24,361 nucleotides of DNA from CAYUAG01 sp964554015 (GCA_964554015.1 CAZKMO010000039.1:1-24361), one strand, 5' to 3'. Counted from the first letter of the stretch, positions 16,301 through 24,361 are shown. A program made the numbers and translations. The notes: generated from the sequence alone by a model not told the origin.

Positions 16301-16702
16301 TTAGAGTATTTTTTTTATTTTATTTAAAGCATTACATACTGCCTGTTTCAATTCATCGATTTCAAAAGATTTGAGGTAATAGTAAAAAATATTTTGCTCA
16401 CGTATCTTGGTCTCTAAGTCCCGGGTATTTTTAGTAGCAGTAACAATAATTTTAACTCTGGAATTTAGCATTTTTATTATTTTTATAGCTTTATAACCTT
16501 TCATCTCTGGTAAATCAACATCCATAATAATGCAAGTAAACCAGTTCGCTTTCATCTTCTGCACTGCTCTTGATAAACCGGAACAGATATCGACAGTGAA
16601 ATCAAGATCTTTAAACATTAATTGATAGTTCTTAGCTATATTTTTATTTGGATCTATTATTAGAATGTCTTTATAATTTTTTCTCATTTCGTTTTTTAAC
16701 AT
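16301..16702 (-). CDS. Atypical single-domain receiver protein
   Basis: 133 residues. It has the receiver fold order: ILIIDPNKN (strand 1), IIMDVDLPEMKGYKAI with candidate phospho-acceptor Asp61, IIVTAT (Thr), and YYLKSFEIDEL with Lys111. Two key positions are altered. The usual acidic pair DD after strand 1 is reduced to one Asp followed by Pro-Asn, and the K-P after strand 5 is K-S. Loss of one Mg2+-binding acid can lower or abolish phosphorylation, so it may be a partly inactive or constitutive receiver. I chose ATG 16702 because TAGG lies 8-9 nt upstream. It is the first gene after an intrinsic terminator and opens the ackA-maeB operon. Its partner is unknown. Confidence 0.75.
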   Translation of the reverse strand: MLKNEMRKNYKDILIIDPNKNIAKNYQLMFKDLDFTVDICSGLSRAVQKMKANWFTCIIMDVDLPEMKGYKAIKIIKMLNSRVKIIVTATKNTRDLETKIREQNIFYYYLKSFEIDELKQAVCNALNKIKKIL

Positions 16703-16730
16703 TACAAAACCTATACCATAATAATTATCA

Positions 16731-16765
16731 TAAAAAAAGCCACTTAAAAAAATATTTAAGTGGCT
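16731..16765 (-). terminator. Intrinsic terminator of the kinase-NtrC transcription unit
   Basis: An 11-bp stem (16738-16748 with 16755-16765, arms AGCCACTTAAA/TTTAAGTGGCT) closes a 6-nt loop. On the minus strand it is followed by a run of seven T (16731-16737). It lies about 113 nt beyond the NtrC-type stop and about 29 nt before the ATG of the next receiver gene, separating the two right-arm units. It is so close to the next gene that the promoter of that gene must overlap it, or part of its expression comes from read-through. Confidence 0.85.
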
Positions 16766-16810
16766 GATTATAAAAAATTTAAATTATATTAAATAAATTT
16801 AAAGCAGAAT

Positions 16811-16867
16811 GATGCTTCCCGTTTTAAGGGGCATCTTTGCTATAAAAGGGGTATTTTGCCCCATTAA
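16811..16867 (-). other. Structured 3' UTR with competing GC hairpins
   Basis: Between the NtrC-type stop (16878) and its terminator, G/C blocks stand out in AT-rich DNA. On the plus strand GGGGCA (16828-16833) can pair with TGCCCC (16857-16862), extended by TTAA/TTAA. The same CCCC can instead pair with GGGG at 16848-16851 in a tight loop, and GATGC-CCC (16811-16820) can pair with GGG-GCATC (16828-16835). These pairings exclude one another. It could be a stabilising 3' structure or a small RNA; no function is established. Confidence 0.35.
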
Positions 16868-16877
16868 GCCTCCTGTA

Positions 16878-18221
16878 TTATGCCTTCAATCCATATTTTC
16901 GAATTTTTAAACGAAGTGTTTTTCTATCAATACCCAATACTTCAGCAGCCCTTTGCATATGCCAATTATTTCTTTGCAAGGTATCTTGAATATGCTGCTT
17001 CTCCACTTCCATTAGAGATTGATCCTGATATAAGTTACCTTGAATTTTAAGCCCATAATAAGATAGGTCTTCAGGCTTGATATAATCGTTTTCAGTCAGA
17101 ACCACAGCTCTCTCAATAACATTCTCCAGTTCACGTATGTTTCCCGGCCAGTTATATTCAACCAGCGCCTTCATAGTTTTTTCCGTAATGCCCTTAATGG
17201 ATTTATTTCTCTTATGATTATACTTATTAATAAAATAGTCTACAAGTTGCGGAATATCATCCTTTCGTTCCCTCAAAGGAGCCAGAAAAAGAGGAACCAC
17301 ACTTAACCGGTAAAAAAGATCTTCTCTGAAGGTGTTCTCCTGTACTGCTCTTCGTAAATCCTTATTAGTAGCTGCAATAATTCGTATATCTATTTTAAGG
17401 GCTTGAGTTCCCCCTACTTTGATGATTTCCCTTTCCTGAATTGCACGGAGCAATTTAGCCTGCACCTCCAAACCGATATTACTGATTTCATCAAAAAATA
17501 CAGTTCCATGATTTGCCAGTTCCAACCGTCCATGTTTGGTATCAGTCGCTCCGGTAAATGATCCCTTTACATGTCCAAATAATTCACTCTCAAATAAATT
17601 CTCAACCAAAGTACTACAATCAACTGTGACAAAAGGCATCTGATTCCGTTTACTATTTTCATGAATTGCCCGGGCTACAAGCTCTTTACCGGTACCACTT
17701 TCACCCGTAATGAGAATAGTACTTCCGGTTGGCCCAACTTTTTGAATAATTTTTTTTACCTTTTTCATGGCTGCACTGTTACCGATAAGAGTATCTAATT
17801 CCAAATTTATTTCTAATTCCTGTTGGAGTCGAAGGTTGTCCAGCACAAGTTTTCTCTTTTCCCTGGCCCGCCTGATAATCAAACGAAGTTCCTCCGGAGT
17901 AAATGGCTTGGGGAGAAAATCATAAGCGCCATTCTTCATAGCTTCAACAGCTGAATCAACTGTCGCATAACCGGTGATAACTATCACTAAGGTATCAGGA
18001 TTAATTTCTTTTATTTTTTTCAGTAGTTTCATACCACTCAATCCGGGCATCTTCAAATCCACAATTACAATATCAAATGCTTTTTGTTTTACCATTTTCA
18101 ACCCTGCATTACCATCAGCAGCACTTTTCACTTTTTCTTTCATATTAGTAAGTAGTTGAGTACACGAATCACGAATAGATTCATCATCATCAACTATAAG
18201 TATAGACATAGGGAAACTCAT
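16878..18221 (-). CDS. NtrC-family sigma-54-dependent response regulator
   Basis: 447 residues: receiver (about 5-122; DDD at 11-13, Asp55 in IVIVDLKMPG, Thr83, Lys105), AAA+ domain (about 143-370) and Fis-type helix-turn-helix (about 400-445). The AAA+ part shows Walker A GESGTGKE (173-180), the sigma-54 contact loop GSFTGA (220-225, a Ser variant of GAFTGA), Walker B VFFDEI (241-246) and FREDLFYRL. The C-terminus has WHMQRAAEVLGIDRKTLRLKIRKYG. It activates sigma-54 promoters on phosphorylation. The ATG overlaps the stop of the upstream kinase gene (ATGA), with GGGGG 7 nt before it, so the two are a cognate pair. I found no convincing -24/-12 promoter by eye in the window, so its target genes are not known. 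An intrinsic terminator follows. Confidence 0.95.
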   Translation of the reverse strand: MSFPMSILIVDDDESIRDSCTQLLTNMKEKVKSAADGNAGLKMVKQKAFDIVIVDLKMPGLSGMKLLKKIKEINPDTLVIVITGYATVDSAVEAMKNGAYDFLPKPFTPEELRLIIRRAREKRKLVLDNLRLQQELEINLELDTLIGNSAAMKKVKKIIQKVGPTGSTILITGESGTGKELVARAIHENSKRNQMPFVTVDCSTLVENLFESELFGHVKGSFTGATDTKHGRLELANHGTVFFDEISNIGLEVQAKLLRAIQEREIIKVGGTQALKIDIRIIAATNKDLRRAVQENTFREDLFYRLSVVPLFLAPLRERKDDIPQLVDYFINKYNHKRNKSIKGITEKTMKALVEYNWPGNIRELENVIERAVVLTENDYIKPEDLSYYGLKIQGNLYQDQSLMEVEKQHIQDTLQRNNWHMQRAAEVLGIDRKTLRLKIRKYGLKA

Positions 18222-20155
18222 ACTACATCCCCCTTATTAATGGGTAATTGAATGGTAAAGATTGTACCTTTACCTACTATGCTTGTAACTGAAATTTTTC
18301 CCTTGTTTCTCTGAATCATACCATAGCTAATAGCTAACCCTAAACCTGTACCTCGGCCTACCTCCTTAGTGGTATAAAAGGGTTCAAATACCCTCTTAAG
18401 ATTCTCCTCAGGAATCCCACAACCTGTATCGGAAAAACTAATCTCTACAAACCGTTTATCATCCGAGACCTTGGTCTGAATAATCAGTTCCCCCTGTCCT
18501 TCATGATTTTCTTCCATAGATTCAGCCGCATTCAAAGCGATATTGATAAATACCTGTTGAATTTGTGATTCATCGATCATGACCTTGGGTATTGAAGGTG
18601 ATAATTTCTTGGTAAGGGTAACATTCTGAAATGAAGCCTGATTTTCAATCAACACCAGAGTTCCGTTCAATAATCCATTGATATCCGCTAACTCAACTTT
18701 TGGTTCGGTTTGTCTGGCAAAATCAAGAAGACCCTTAACAATGTTTTTACATCTGGTAGCCTGATTGACTATTTTCTCCAAGTTCTCTCTATTAGTATCA
18801 TCTTTATTTAGTTTTTCTAAGAGTAAATGACTGTACATAAGGACACCACCCAGAGGATTATTTAACTCATGGGCAACTCCCGCAGCTAACTGACCAATGG
18901 TGGCAAGCCTTCCCGATTCCTGAATTGTCTGCTGAGCCTGCTCCTTTAATTTTTCATCTCTCTCTCGTAATGATTCAGCCATATAATTAAAGGTATCACC
19001 TAATTTACCAATAAGATCTTTTGATCTCAAATGTACTCTTTGGGAAAGATCCCCCTGGGCCAATCGTTCAGATGCAAAAACCAGATGACGAATTGGTTTT
19101 AAAATTCTATGAGCCAGGAAATAGGAAACAAAAACAGAGGCTATAATCCCCGCTAGAGTAAGTCCTAAAAAATATAACATAGTTGCACGTCGCATATCAG
19201 AAAATTTTTTCTCTAGAATGCCAACATACAAAATACCAATTACCTTACCGGAAAAATTTTTTATGGGTTCATAAGCAGTTATATACCAATCATTTACCAC
19301 AAATGCCCTTTCGATCCAGGGAAGACCTTTTATAAGAACCCGATCATACACTTCTTCCGAAACCCTGGTTCCAACTGCACGGGTGTTATCATCCCGTTTA
19401 ACATTAGTAGAAATTCTCAAATCTCCTTGGAATATGGTTGCCGTACCGATATCTTTTCCTTTGTAAACTTCACCCTGATAGACAGTCTGTTTTATTTTAT
19501 CCACAATTTTGTATTGACGGTTTAACAATATACCCCCATAAAGTATTCCAACCAATTGATCAAAATCATTGATAATGGGAACAGCTACTTTCATCATCAT
19601 ACCTGAAGCAAGTTCATCTTCCGGTCGAGGTTTGGCTTTGGGGGTGGGAATAAACTCAAAATATGCTCGTTCAGCTAAATCTTTTCCTTCTTTTATAAGT
19701 TCCTCCCTGGGAACTATTTCTGTGGATGCTACAACTTCTTTATGGGATATAACATAATGAATAATCTGATTCTCCGATTGATCATCTCCAAAGACATCGG
19801 GATTACTGGCTCTGTATAGTACAGTACCCTGTGCATTAGTAACAGTTAAAATATCCAAAGCTTCCCGCTTGCGAATTATTTCCAGCTCTCTTTTCATTAA
19901 CTTTTCATTACCCAGGGAAAGACTTTGTTTTATAAAAAACCGGGAAGCGGTTAATCGCACAATATACTTAATTCTATCCAACTCTTCCCAATATATCTCT
20001 CTGGCAGAATTAAGATCAACCCTGACTTTATCTTGTGCTTGTCGAATTATTCCATCACCAATGAGGCGTACTCCTACATACATACTTACTATGCCACTGA
20101 TAACAATAACCGCTATAAAGCTAATGACGAGTTTTGCTCTGAGGGTTAAATGCAT
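18218..20155 (-). CDS. Cache-HAMP sensor histidine kinase
   Basis: 645 residues. Transmembrane helix 1 (about 7-29) and helix 2 (about 324-347) bracket a large extracytoplasmic Cache-type sensor of about 290 residues; repeated motifs (VGILYGGILL at 202-211 and IGILYVGILE at 306-315) indicate two Cache-like units. HAMP follows (about 348-402, LKPIRHLVFASERLAQGDLS), then a HisKA domain with His429 in GVAHELNNPLGG and an ATPase with Asn542 (NIALNAAESM), DTGCGIPEE, FEPFYTTK and GTGLGLAIS. Cache sensors usually bind small organic ligands such as carboxylates or amino acids; the ligand here is unknown. The kinase phosphorylates the NtrC-type partner encoded in overlap. It may also serve the receiver-kinase and receivers downstream. 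The ATG at 20155 lacks a strong ribosome site. Confidence 0.94.
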   Translation of the reverse strand: MHLTLRAKLVISFIAVIVISGIVSMYVGVRLIGDGIIRQAQDKVRVDLNSAREIYWEELDRIKYIVRLTASRFFIKQSLSLGNEKLMKRELEIIRKREALDILTVTNAQGTVLYRASNPDVFGDDQSENQIIHYVISHKEVVASTEIVPREELIKEGKDLAERAYFEFIPTPKAKPRPEDELASGMMMKVAVPIINDFDQLVGILYGGILLNRQYKIVDKIKQTVYQGEVYKGKDIGTATIFQGDLRISTNVKRDDNTRAVGTRVSEEVYDRVLIKGLPWIERAFVVNDWYITAYEPIKNFSGKVIGILYVGILEKKFSDMRRATMLYFLGLTLAGIIASVFVSYFLAHRILKPIRHLVFASERLAQGDLSQRVHLRSKDLIGKLGDTFNYMAESLRERDEKLKEQAQQTIQESGRLATIGQLAAGVAHELNNPLGGVLMYSHLLLEKLNKDDTNRENLEKIVNQATRCKNIVKGLLDFARQTEPKVELADINGLLNGTLVLIENQASFQNVTLTKKLSPSIPKVMIDESQIQQVFINIALNAAESMEENHEGQGELIIQTKVSDDKRFVEISFSDTGCGIPEENLKRVFEPFYTTKEVGRGTGLGLAISYGMIQRNKGKISVTSIVGKGTIFTIQLPINKGDVV

Positions 20156-20193
20156 AAATTTTTTTCTTATAAGATCAATAGTATTTTTGCTAA

Positions 20194-20222
20194 ATGTTAC
20201 ACAACTTTTACTAATAAATCAA
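20194..20222 (-). promoter_or_regulatory. Candidate promoter of the sensor kinase gene
   Basis: On the minus strand TTGATT (20217-20222) and TAACAT (20194-20199) are exactly 17 nt apart, 38 nt before the kinase ATG, in the 81-nt gap after the ligase fusion gene. No terminator was seen in that gap, so read-through from upstream is also possible. The -10 is a weak match. Confidence 0.3.
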
Positions 20223-20236
20223 TTATTTTTTTATAC

Positions 20237-23200
20237 TCAGGGAGTATCCAATCCTTTTTCATCCGAAACCGGAGTTAAATATTTAATAAATTCTCCCCAT
20301 TCTTTATCAACTTTAAATCCCAATTTCTTAAAAAAATCAGTAAGGAAAAAATGAGTTTTTACAACTTTTATATTCTGTCCTAACATCCTATTGCAAAAGT
20401 CTTCTATCATAGCTGAGCCAATACCCCGATCAGCAAAAGAGGAAGAAACTACCGTACCGTCAATTTGAACAGCCTGATTTTCCAGCATTTTATAACACAA
20501 TCCGGCAATAATCCGTTCCTGGTTATCAACCACAATTAAATACTGATTCAGTTCGGAAATGGATTTATAAAAATTCTCTTCATAAAAGAGTCGGTACAAT
20601 TGTCCGATTTCTGCCGGTGATATCGGCTCCCTGATAGTATAGGGAACTCCTTTCTTGTCCTTGATATTTGACTGGACCATAACCCGTTTTTCCTCACTTT
20701 CTCCTCTTTTTAAAATATCAATCGTTTGTTTTTTCTGAATATAAGGAAAAACCATCCGGCTGAAAACTTCTCTATCCTGGGGATCTTTAAGTGCGGCCTG
20801 TAAATCTGAAAGTTCGATTAATTGCATAGCTGTCTTATTTTCTTCTTTCCTCATTCTATTAATAAGCTTATCAAATAATTGATTAATAGTGCTATCTGCA
20901 TCCCTAAAATAGGTCATTTTATAAAGATAGTAGCGCAGGAATCCGGGGTATTTCATAATAGTATATAATTTATAAAACTCAATGAGAGTTTGTTCTTTAG
21001 CTTTTGCGGAAGTGGATTTACTCATCTGCAGCCATTGTTCATATCGATGTATGGCATTGTTAACTGCCATGGGAATATAAAAACTATTTTCCAGAGAAGT
21101 TATATAATTGTCTAAAACTTTTTTTATTTTTACGTTGTTAAAGATATAATTTCCCCAGGTATCTATTTGCCCTCTTAAGGAATAAAGGAATTCTAATCCC
21201 TTTTTATATCCGATTCCTTCAATACAGGCATCAAAAATCCAGGTTAGGTCAAGCTGTTTTTGAAAACGAGGATAATAAGCTACTACTTTATTAAAAAAAT
21301 TATGCAGCATAGGTTGAAATAAAGATATGGGATTTTTATAGGTCTGCCAGCCACTGATCGAATTAATTTTCACCACTTCCTGAAAATCTAATTCGGGAAC
21401 AGCCACATTATGAGGTGAAATTGCGCCTGGAATTATTTTGTATCCGCTGTTATGCCATCCCCGGAAATAGGCAGTCAAGGCCGGAACTAATAATTTCTTC
21501 CAGGCCATGATATTATCTATAGAATCTTCCTTGGTATGAGTACTGGCAAACTGCCTTATTTTTTCCCATACAGTAAGATCCCCTATATAGGTAGCAGACC
21601 AGGCTCCCAAATGGTGACGGTAGCATCCCAACCGAGGCAGTACAGATGGACCATAAGGATATCCTGAAATTACCAGCAGCCAGTATATGGATTCCAGTAC
21701 TGAGGGGGCTTCTTCATGATTCTTCAATACCAGTTGTAAAATATAATGTTTTCCCTTTATAGTATTGATACCCATTCTATAACGGGTGAAGTCTTGAGTG
21801 ATTTGAATTGGAGATATCCAGATTCCCTGCTCTTCCACATCTTGCAGAAAAAAACTCTTTTCATGAAAGGCCAGAAGTATAGATTGTTTTAAAAAGGTTG
21901 TATTAATTAAAACAGCCCGTATCCGTTTTATTTCCGATGTGGACATACCATCTTCAAATATTAATCGCCTATTCCATTCTTCCACCTTTACTTTGGGGGT
22001 TTGTTTTTCCAGACTGCTTTCATAATGAAAAACCAGCTTATCCATTATTTCTTTTGCTGATTTTGATAATTCCGAATCGGCCCTATGAAGAACCCAGCTG
22101 GCTAATTCAGCCCGTACTGTTTCATAAAATTCAGGATGGTGTTGGACAAACAAGCGCAAAAGTTCGAATAACTTTAGGAATTGAATTCTGGTGGTTTCCG
22201 GTACCGGCCAATCCAGATATACCCGATAGGAATAGAATCTCCTTCTTAGAGCTTCTAGACGATGTCTTTCAAAGCGGGCAAAGGCAATTTCATTAATAGA
22301 ATCCTCATTTAAAAATGATAATCCTGAATATACAAAAGCCGGAAAGGATACACTGTAATTTAAGGTAGGTTCATCCAGTAAAAGAATTCGATATGCCTGG
22401 CAGCGTATTTCTTCTTCCGGATGACGGGCTAAAGCTTCTAATCTTCTCCGAATAATATTTCTTTTCTGTTCCTGAGATTCTTTTAATCTCTTTTCCATAA
22501 TCTTTAAGGAATCAATTGCTTCCTTCTTCTCAGCAAAAAGCATAATGGTAATATGGTTATTCAATCTAATTAAACCTTCATCCCGGATAGTAAAAAATTG
22601 AGATAAGGAAGATTGAGGTGGTAATTTTTTAATTTCCCAGGGCCGAAACACCTGAGATGAAACTGATTGCAGGGGGATATCCCAACCATCTTTGCAAGGG
22701 AAAAAAGTAAAAAGTTCATAATTTCCTACCCAGAGGAAAGGCTGTCTCACAAATTGCCCTAAATCAATATTAGTATCTGAAATTTTATATTGCAGACTAC
22801 CCACCTGAATCAAACCGGATTTTTCCTCCGATTTGATAGATAAATAACGACCATTACTCTTATTATACAATGTAGAATCCTGGCCTATTATATCTTCTTC
22901 CAGGATACCCAGATCCCGATAAAACCAGCGAGGAATTTGAATGGTTAATCCCTGAAGAGACAGTTCAATATATTTTTTCATATACAATGTCTTAATCTGA
23001 GCAGAAAAATGTTCTTTTATTACTTTCCGGTTCAAAGATCCTTTAGGGGTCAGCTCATTCCTTTCCACCCTAAAATCCTGATCAATCACGGCAAAATCTA
23101 CAATGCGTTCATAGGGAATAAGATCCTGATTTGCATGGATTATCAGATTATGAAAATAATTTTCTTTTTCCTTATCTGATGAAAAGGAACTCAATACAGG

Positions 23201-24361
23201 ATCTTTTTCATCTGGAACTATCAAAAGTACATTGTACGGTCTTCCGTCTCCAGCCAAAAAAACTCTTTTTATTCCCGGAACATCAATAAATTTATCTTCC
23301 ACTTTCCGGGGCGCTATAGTCTGTCCTTTATTATTTTTATAGATATCTTTGATTCGATCAATGATAAAAAAGAAGCCTTCCGGAGATATCCGGAATAAAT
23401 CACCGGTAGGAAGCCAATTTTTTTTCATTTCCTCATCCGGATAAGGAATAATTCCATCTATACCTACTTCTTCCAGATATCGGGCTACATAGTGTCCCCT
23501 TATCTGGAGTTCTCCTGTTTTGCTTAACCGAGTTTCTATTCCCGGCAGAGGAATGCCGGTGCTATTATCCACATAATCACCCCAGGAAGTCATAGTTATC
23601 CCACCGGTAGCCTCGGTCATACCAAAACCACTGCTTAAATGCACTCCCTTATTCTGGAAAAAATGAAATACTTGGGGAGACAAATAACCAGCTGCAGATA
23701 ATCCCCATAGCAGACGATTTCCTATAAACTGCTGTATAATTTTCTTCTGGTTTTTTTTATCTGAATCAAGATCCAGATTATCCCATAATTTTTCATAGAG
23801 CTGTACCCACCTGATGGGAACACTTATAAATCCAGTAGGATTAAACTGGGGAAAAAGTGTGAGTAGGGTTTCAAAAGTCGGATTTCCGGAAAACACATAG
23901 GTCCCGCCCCAATAGATCATTCCCATCATCTCTAAAAACCGTCCGAAGGTATGGTATAAAGGCAAATAACAGAGAAGTACTTCCTCAGGTCCAACCTGAG
24001 GAAGGACAGCTGCCCGGGCAAAGCGCTTGCAAATGAGATTGTATATTGAAAAAGCAACACCTTTGGGTTTTCCTGTGCTGCCGGAAGTGAACATAACGGT
24101 AGCTACCTGATTAAGTTTCCTTTTTTTCTGTCGCCGTAATTGCTGTTCCGCCTCCTCGGTATTAACCTTTTTGCATGCTTGTGCTAAAAAAGCAGTATCA
24201 TCACTCTCAGACAGGTTTGTCTGATATAAAAGATAAATATAAAAGGGTGATTTGGCTTTTTTTCTTACTCTAAGAAGATTACTATATCGCTCCTGCGAGT
24301 CAGTTACTGCTATAGTAATTTTCAATTTATTAAAAATTTCAATAAGTTGATTTATATCGAA
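20237..24361 (-). CDS. Acyl-CoA-ligase-like / unknown / GNAT acetyltransferase fusion (N-terminus outside window)
   Basis: The frame is open to the right edge; the TTG at 24325 is only the first in-frame start-like codon inside the window. At least 1374 residues (numbers count from that TTG). Residues up to about 445 are an adenylate-forming ligase: P-loop TSGSTGKPKG (80-89), GFGMTEATGG (233-242), TGDLF (307-311), DRIKDIYKNNKGQTIAP (323-339) and the C-terminal Lys region LTPKGSLNRK (425-434). By family length, roughly 100 residues are missing at the front. Such domains activate fatty or other carboxylic acids as acyl-AMP, then usually acyl-CoA. Residues 450-1225 match no family I recognise; 845-1000 recalls a degenerate kinase-like fold. 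A GNAT domain ends the protein (about 1226-1355, acetyl-CoA loop DRGIGSAMIEDF). Gene order puts it before a sensor kinase pair. Acyl or acetyl transfer to a protein or lipid is possible but unproven. Confidence 0.85.
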   Translation of the reverse strand, partial: FDINQLIEIFNKLKITIAVTDSQERYSNLLRVRKKAKSPFYIYLLYQTNLSESDDTAFLAQACKKVNTEEAEQQLRRQKKRKLNQVATVMFTSGSTGKPKGVAFSIYNLICKRFARAAVLPQVGPEEVLLCYLPLYHTFGRFLEMMGMIYWGGTYVFSGNPTFETLLTLFPQFNPTGFISVPIRWVQLYEKLWDNLDLDSDKKNQKKIIQQFIGNRLLWGLSAAGYLSPQVFHFFQNKGVHLSSGFGMTEATGGITMTSWGDYVDNSTGIPLPGIETRLSKTGELQIRGHYVARYLEEVGIDGIIPYPDEEMKKNWLPTGDLFRISPEGFFFIIDRIKDIYKNNKGQTIAPRKVEDKFIDVPGIKRVFLAGDGRPYNVLLIVPDEKDPVLSSFSSDKEKENYFHNLIIHANQDLIPYERIVDFAVIDQDFRVERNELTPKGSLNRKVIKEHFSAQIKTLYMKKYIELSLQGLTIQIPRWFYRDLGILEEDIIGQDSTLYNKSNGRYLSIKSEEKSGLIQVGSLQYKISDTNIDLGQFVRQPFLWVGNYELFTFFPCKDGWDIPLQSVSSQVFRPWEIKKLPPQSSLSQFFTIRDEGLIRLNNHITIMLFAEKKEAIDSLKIMEKRLKESQEQKRNIIRRRLEALARHPEEEIRCQAYRILLLDEPTLNYSVSFPAFVYSGLSFLNEDSINEIAFARFERHRLEALRRRFYSYRVYLDWPVPETTRIQFLKLFELLRLFVQHHPEFYETVRAELASWVLHRADSELSKSAKEIMDKLVFHYESSLEKQTPKVKVEEWNRRLIFEDGMSTSEIKRIRAVLINTTFLKQSILLAFHEKSFFLQDVEEQGIWISPIQITQDFTRYRMGINTIKGKHYILQLVLKNHEEAPSVLESIYWLLVISGYPYGPSVLPRLGCYRHHLGAWSATYIGDLTVWEKIRQFASTHTKEDSIDNIMAWKKLLVPALTAYFRGWHNSGYKIIPGAISPHNVAVPELDFQEVVKINSISGWQTYKNPISLFQPMLHNFFNKVVAYYPRFQKQLDLTWIFDACIEGIGYKKGLEFLYSLRGQIDTWGNYIFNNVKIKKVLDNYITSLENSFYIPMAVNNAIHRYEQWLQMSKSTSAKAKEQTLIEFYKLYTIMKYPGFLRYYLYKMTYFRDADSTINQLFDKLINRMRKEENKTAMQLIELSDLQAALKDPQDREVFSRMVFPYIQKKQTIDILKRGESEEKRVMVQSNIKDKKGVPYTIREPISPAEIGQLYRLFYEENFYKSISELNQYLIVVDNQERIIAGLCYKMLENQAVQIDGTVVSSSFADRGIGSAMIEDFCNRMLGQNIKVVKTHFFLTDFFKKLGFKVDKEWGEFIKYLTPVSDEKGLDTP

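Noticed and set aside
16703..16877. Sigma-54 (-24/-12) promoter controlled by the NtrC-type regulator
   Set aside because: GG and GC blocks occur, but none has the required 10-nt spacing; no good match was seen by eye at other gene starts either.
21937..22296. 119-codon plus-strand frame inside the ligase fusion
   Set aside because: Composition is a mirror of the minus-strand gene and no domain is recognisable.

Overview
The window is AT-rich DNA from what looks like an anaerobic, fermentative, diderm (Gram-negative-type) bacterium. The diderm reading rests on two predicted lipoproteins, a two-domain parvulin foldase and an RseC-family membrane protein. The anaerobic reading rests on an AckA/MaeB acetate and malate module, a LarA-type racemase and a 4Fe-4S dicluster protein resembling anaerobic sulfite reductase or hydrogenase subunits. 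The first gene ends in a YPNPFNP-type C-terminal sorting domain, which is common in the wider Bacteroidota/Cloacimonadota/Calditrichota/Marinimicrobia neighbourhood. The phylum cannot be fixed from this sequence alone. No rRNA, tRNA, CRISPR array or transposase gene was seen.

Left arm (1-5765, + strand). It opens with the 3' end of a secreted or surface protein and a strong 17-bp hairpin terminator. Then come a parvulin-type PPIase lipoprotein, a polytopic membrane protein with a spermidine-synthase-like core 8 nt downstream, an RseC-like protein and a DUF4136-type lipoprotein. Most of these have envelope or membrane roles.

Middle (5802-9367, - strand). A stand-alone LarA-type protein is separated from a MATE efflux pump/MarR regulator pair by a 312-nt gap holding an odd 9-bp-periodic, hairpin-ended repeat. 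The pump and regulator overlap by ATGA. Two similar palindromes flank a clear -35/-10 pair upstream of the pump, which fits MarR control of the pump and of its own gene.

Right arm (9368-24361, - strand). There are two transcription units, split by an intrinsic terminator at 16731-16765. The upstream unit is a very large acyl-CoA-ligase-like/unknown/GNAT fusion (N-terminus outside the window), then a Cache-HAMP histidine kinase and its NtrC-type sigma-54 activator (ATGA overlap). The downstream unit is tightly packed, with gaps of at most 44 nt: atypical receiver, receiver-histidine kinase, acetate kinase, receiver, tandem receiver, MaeB-type malic enzyme, Fe-S protein. Interleaving receiver-only proteins with acetate kinase suggests, as inference only, a link between the acetyl-phosphate/acetate node and phospho-signalling.

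The most unusual items are the ligase-GNAT fusion, whose roughly 775-residue middle contains a stretch that reads like a degenerate protein-kinase-like fold, the receiver/acetate-kinase operon, and the periodic repeat element at 7133-7300.
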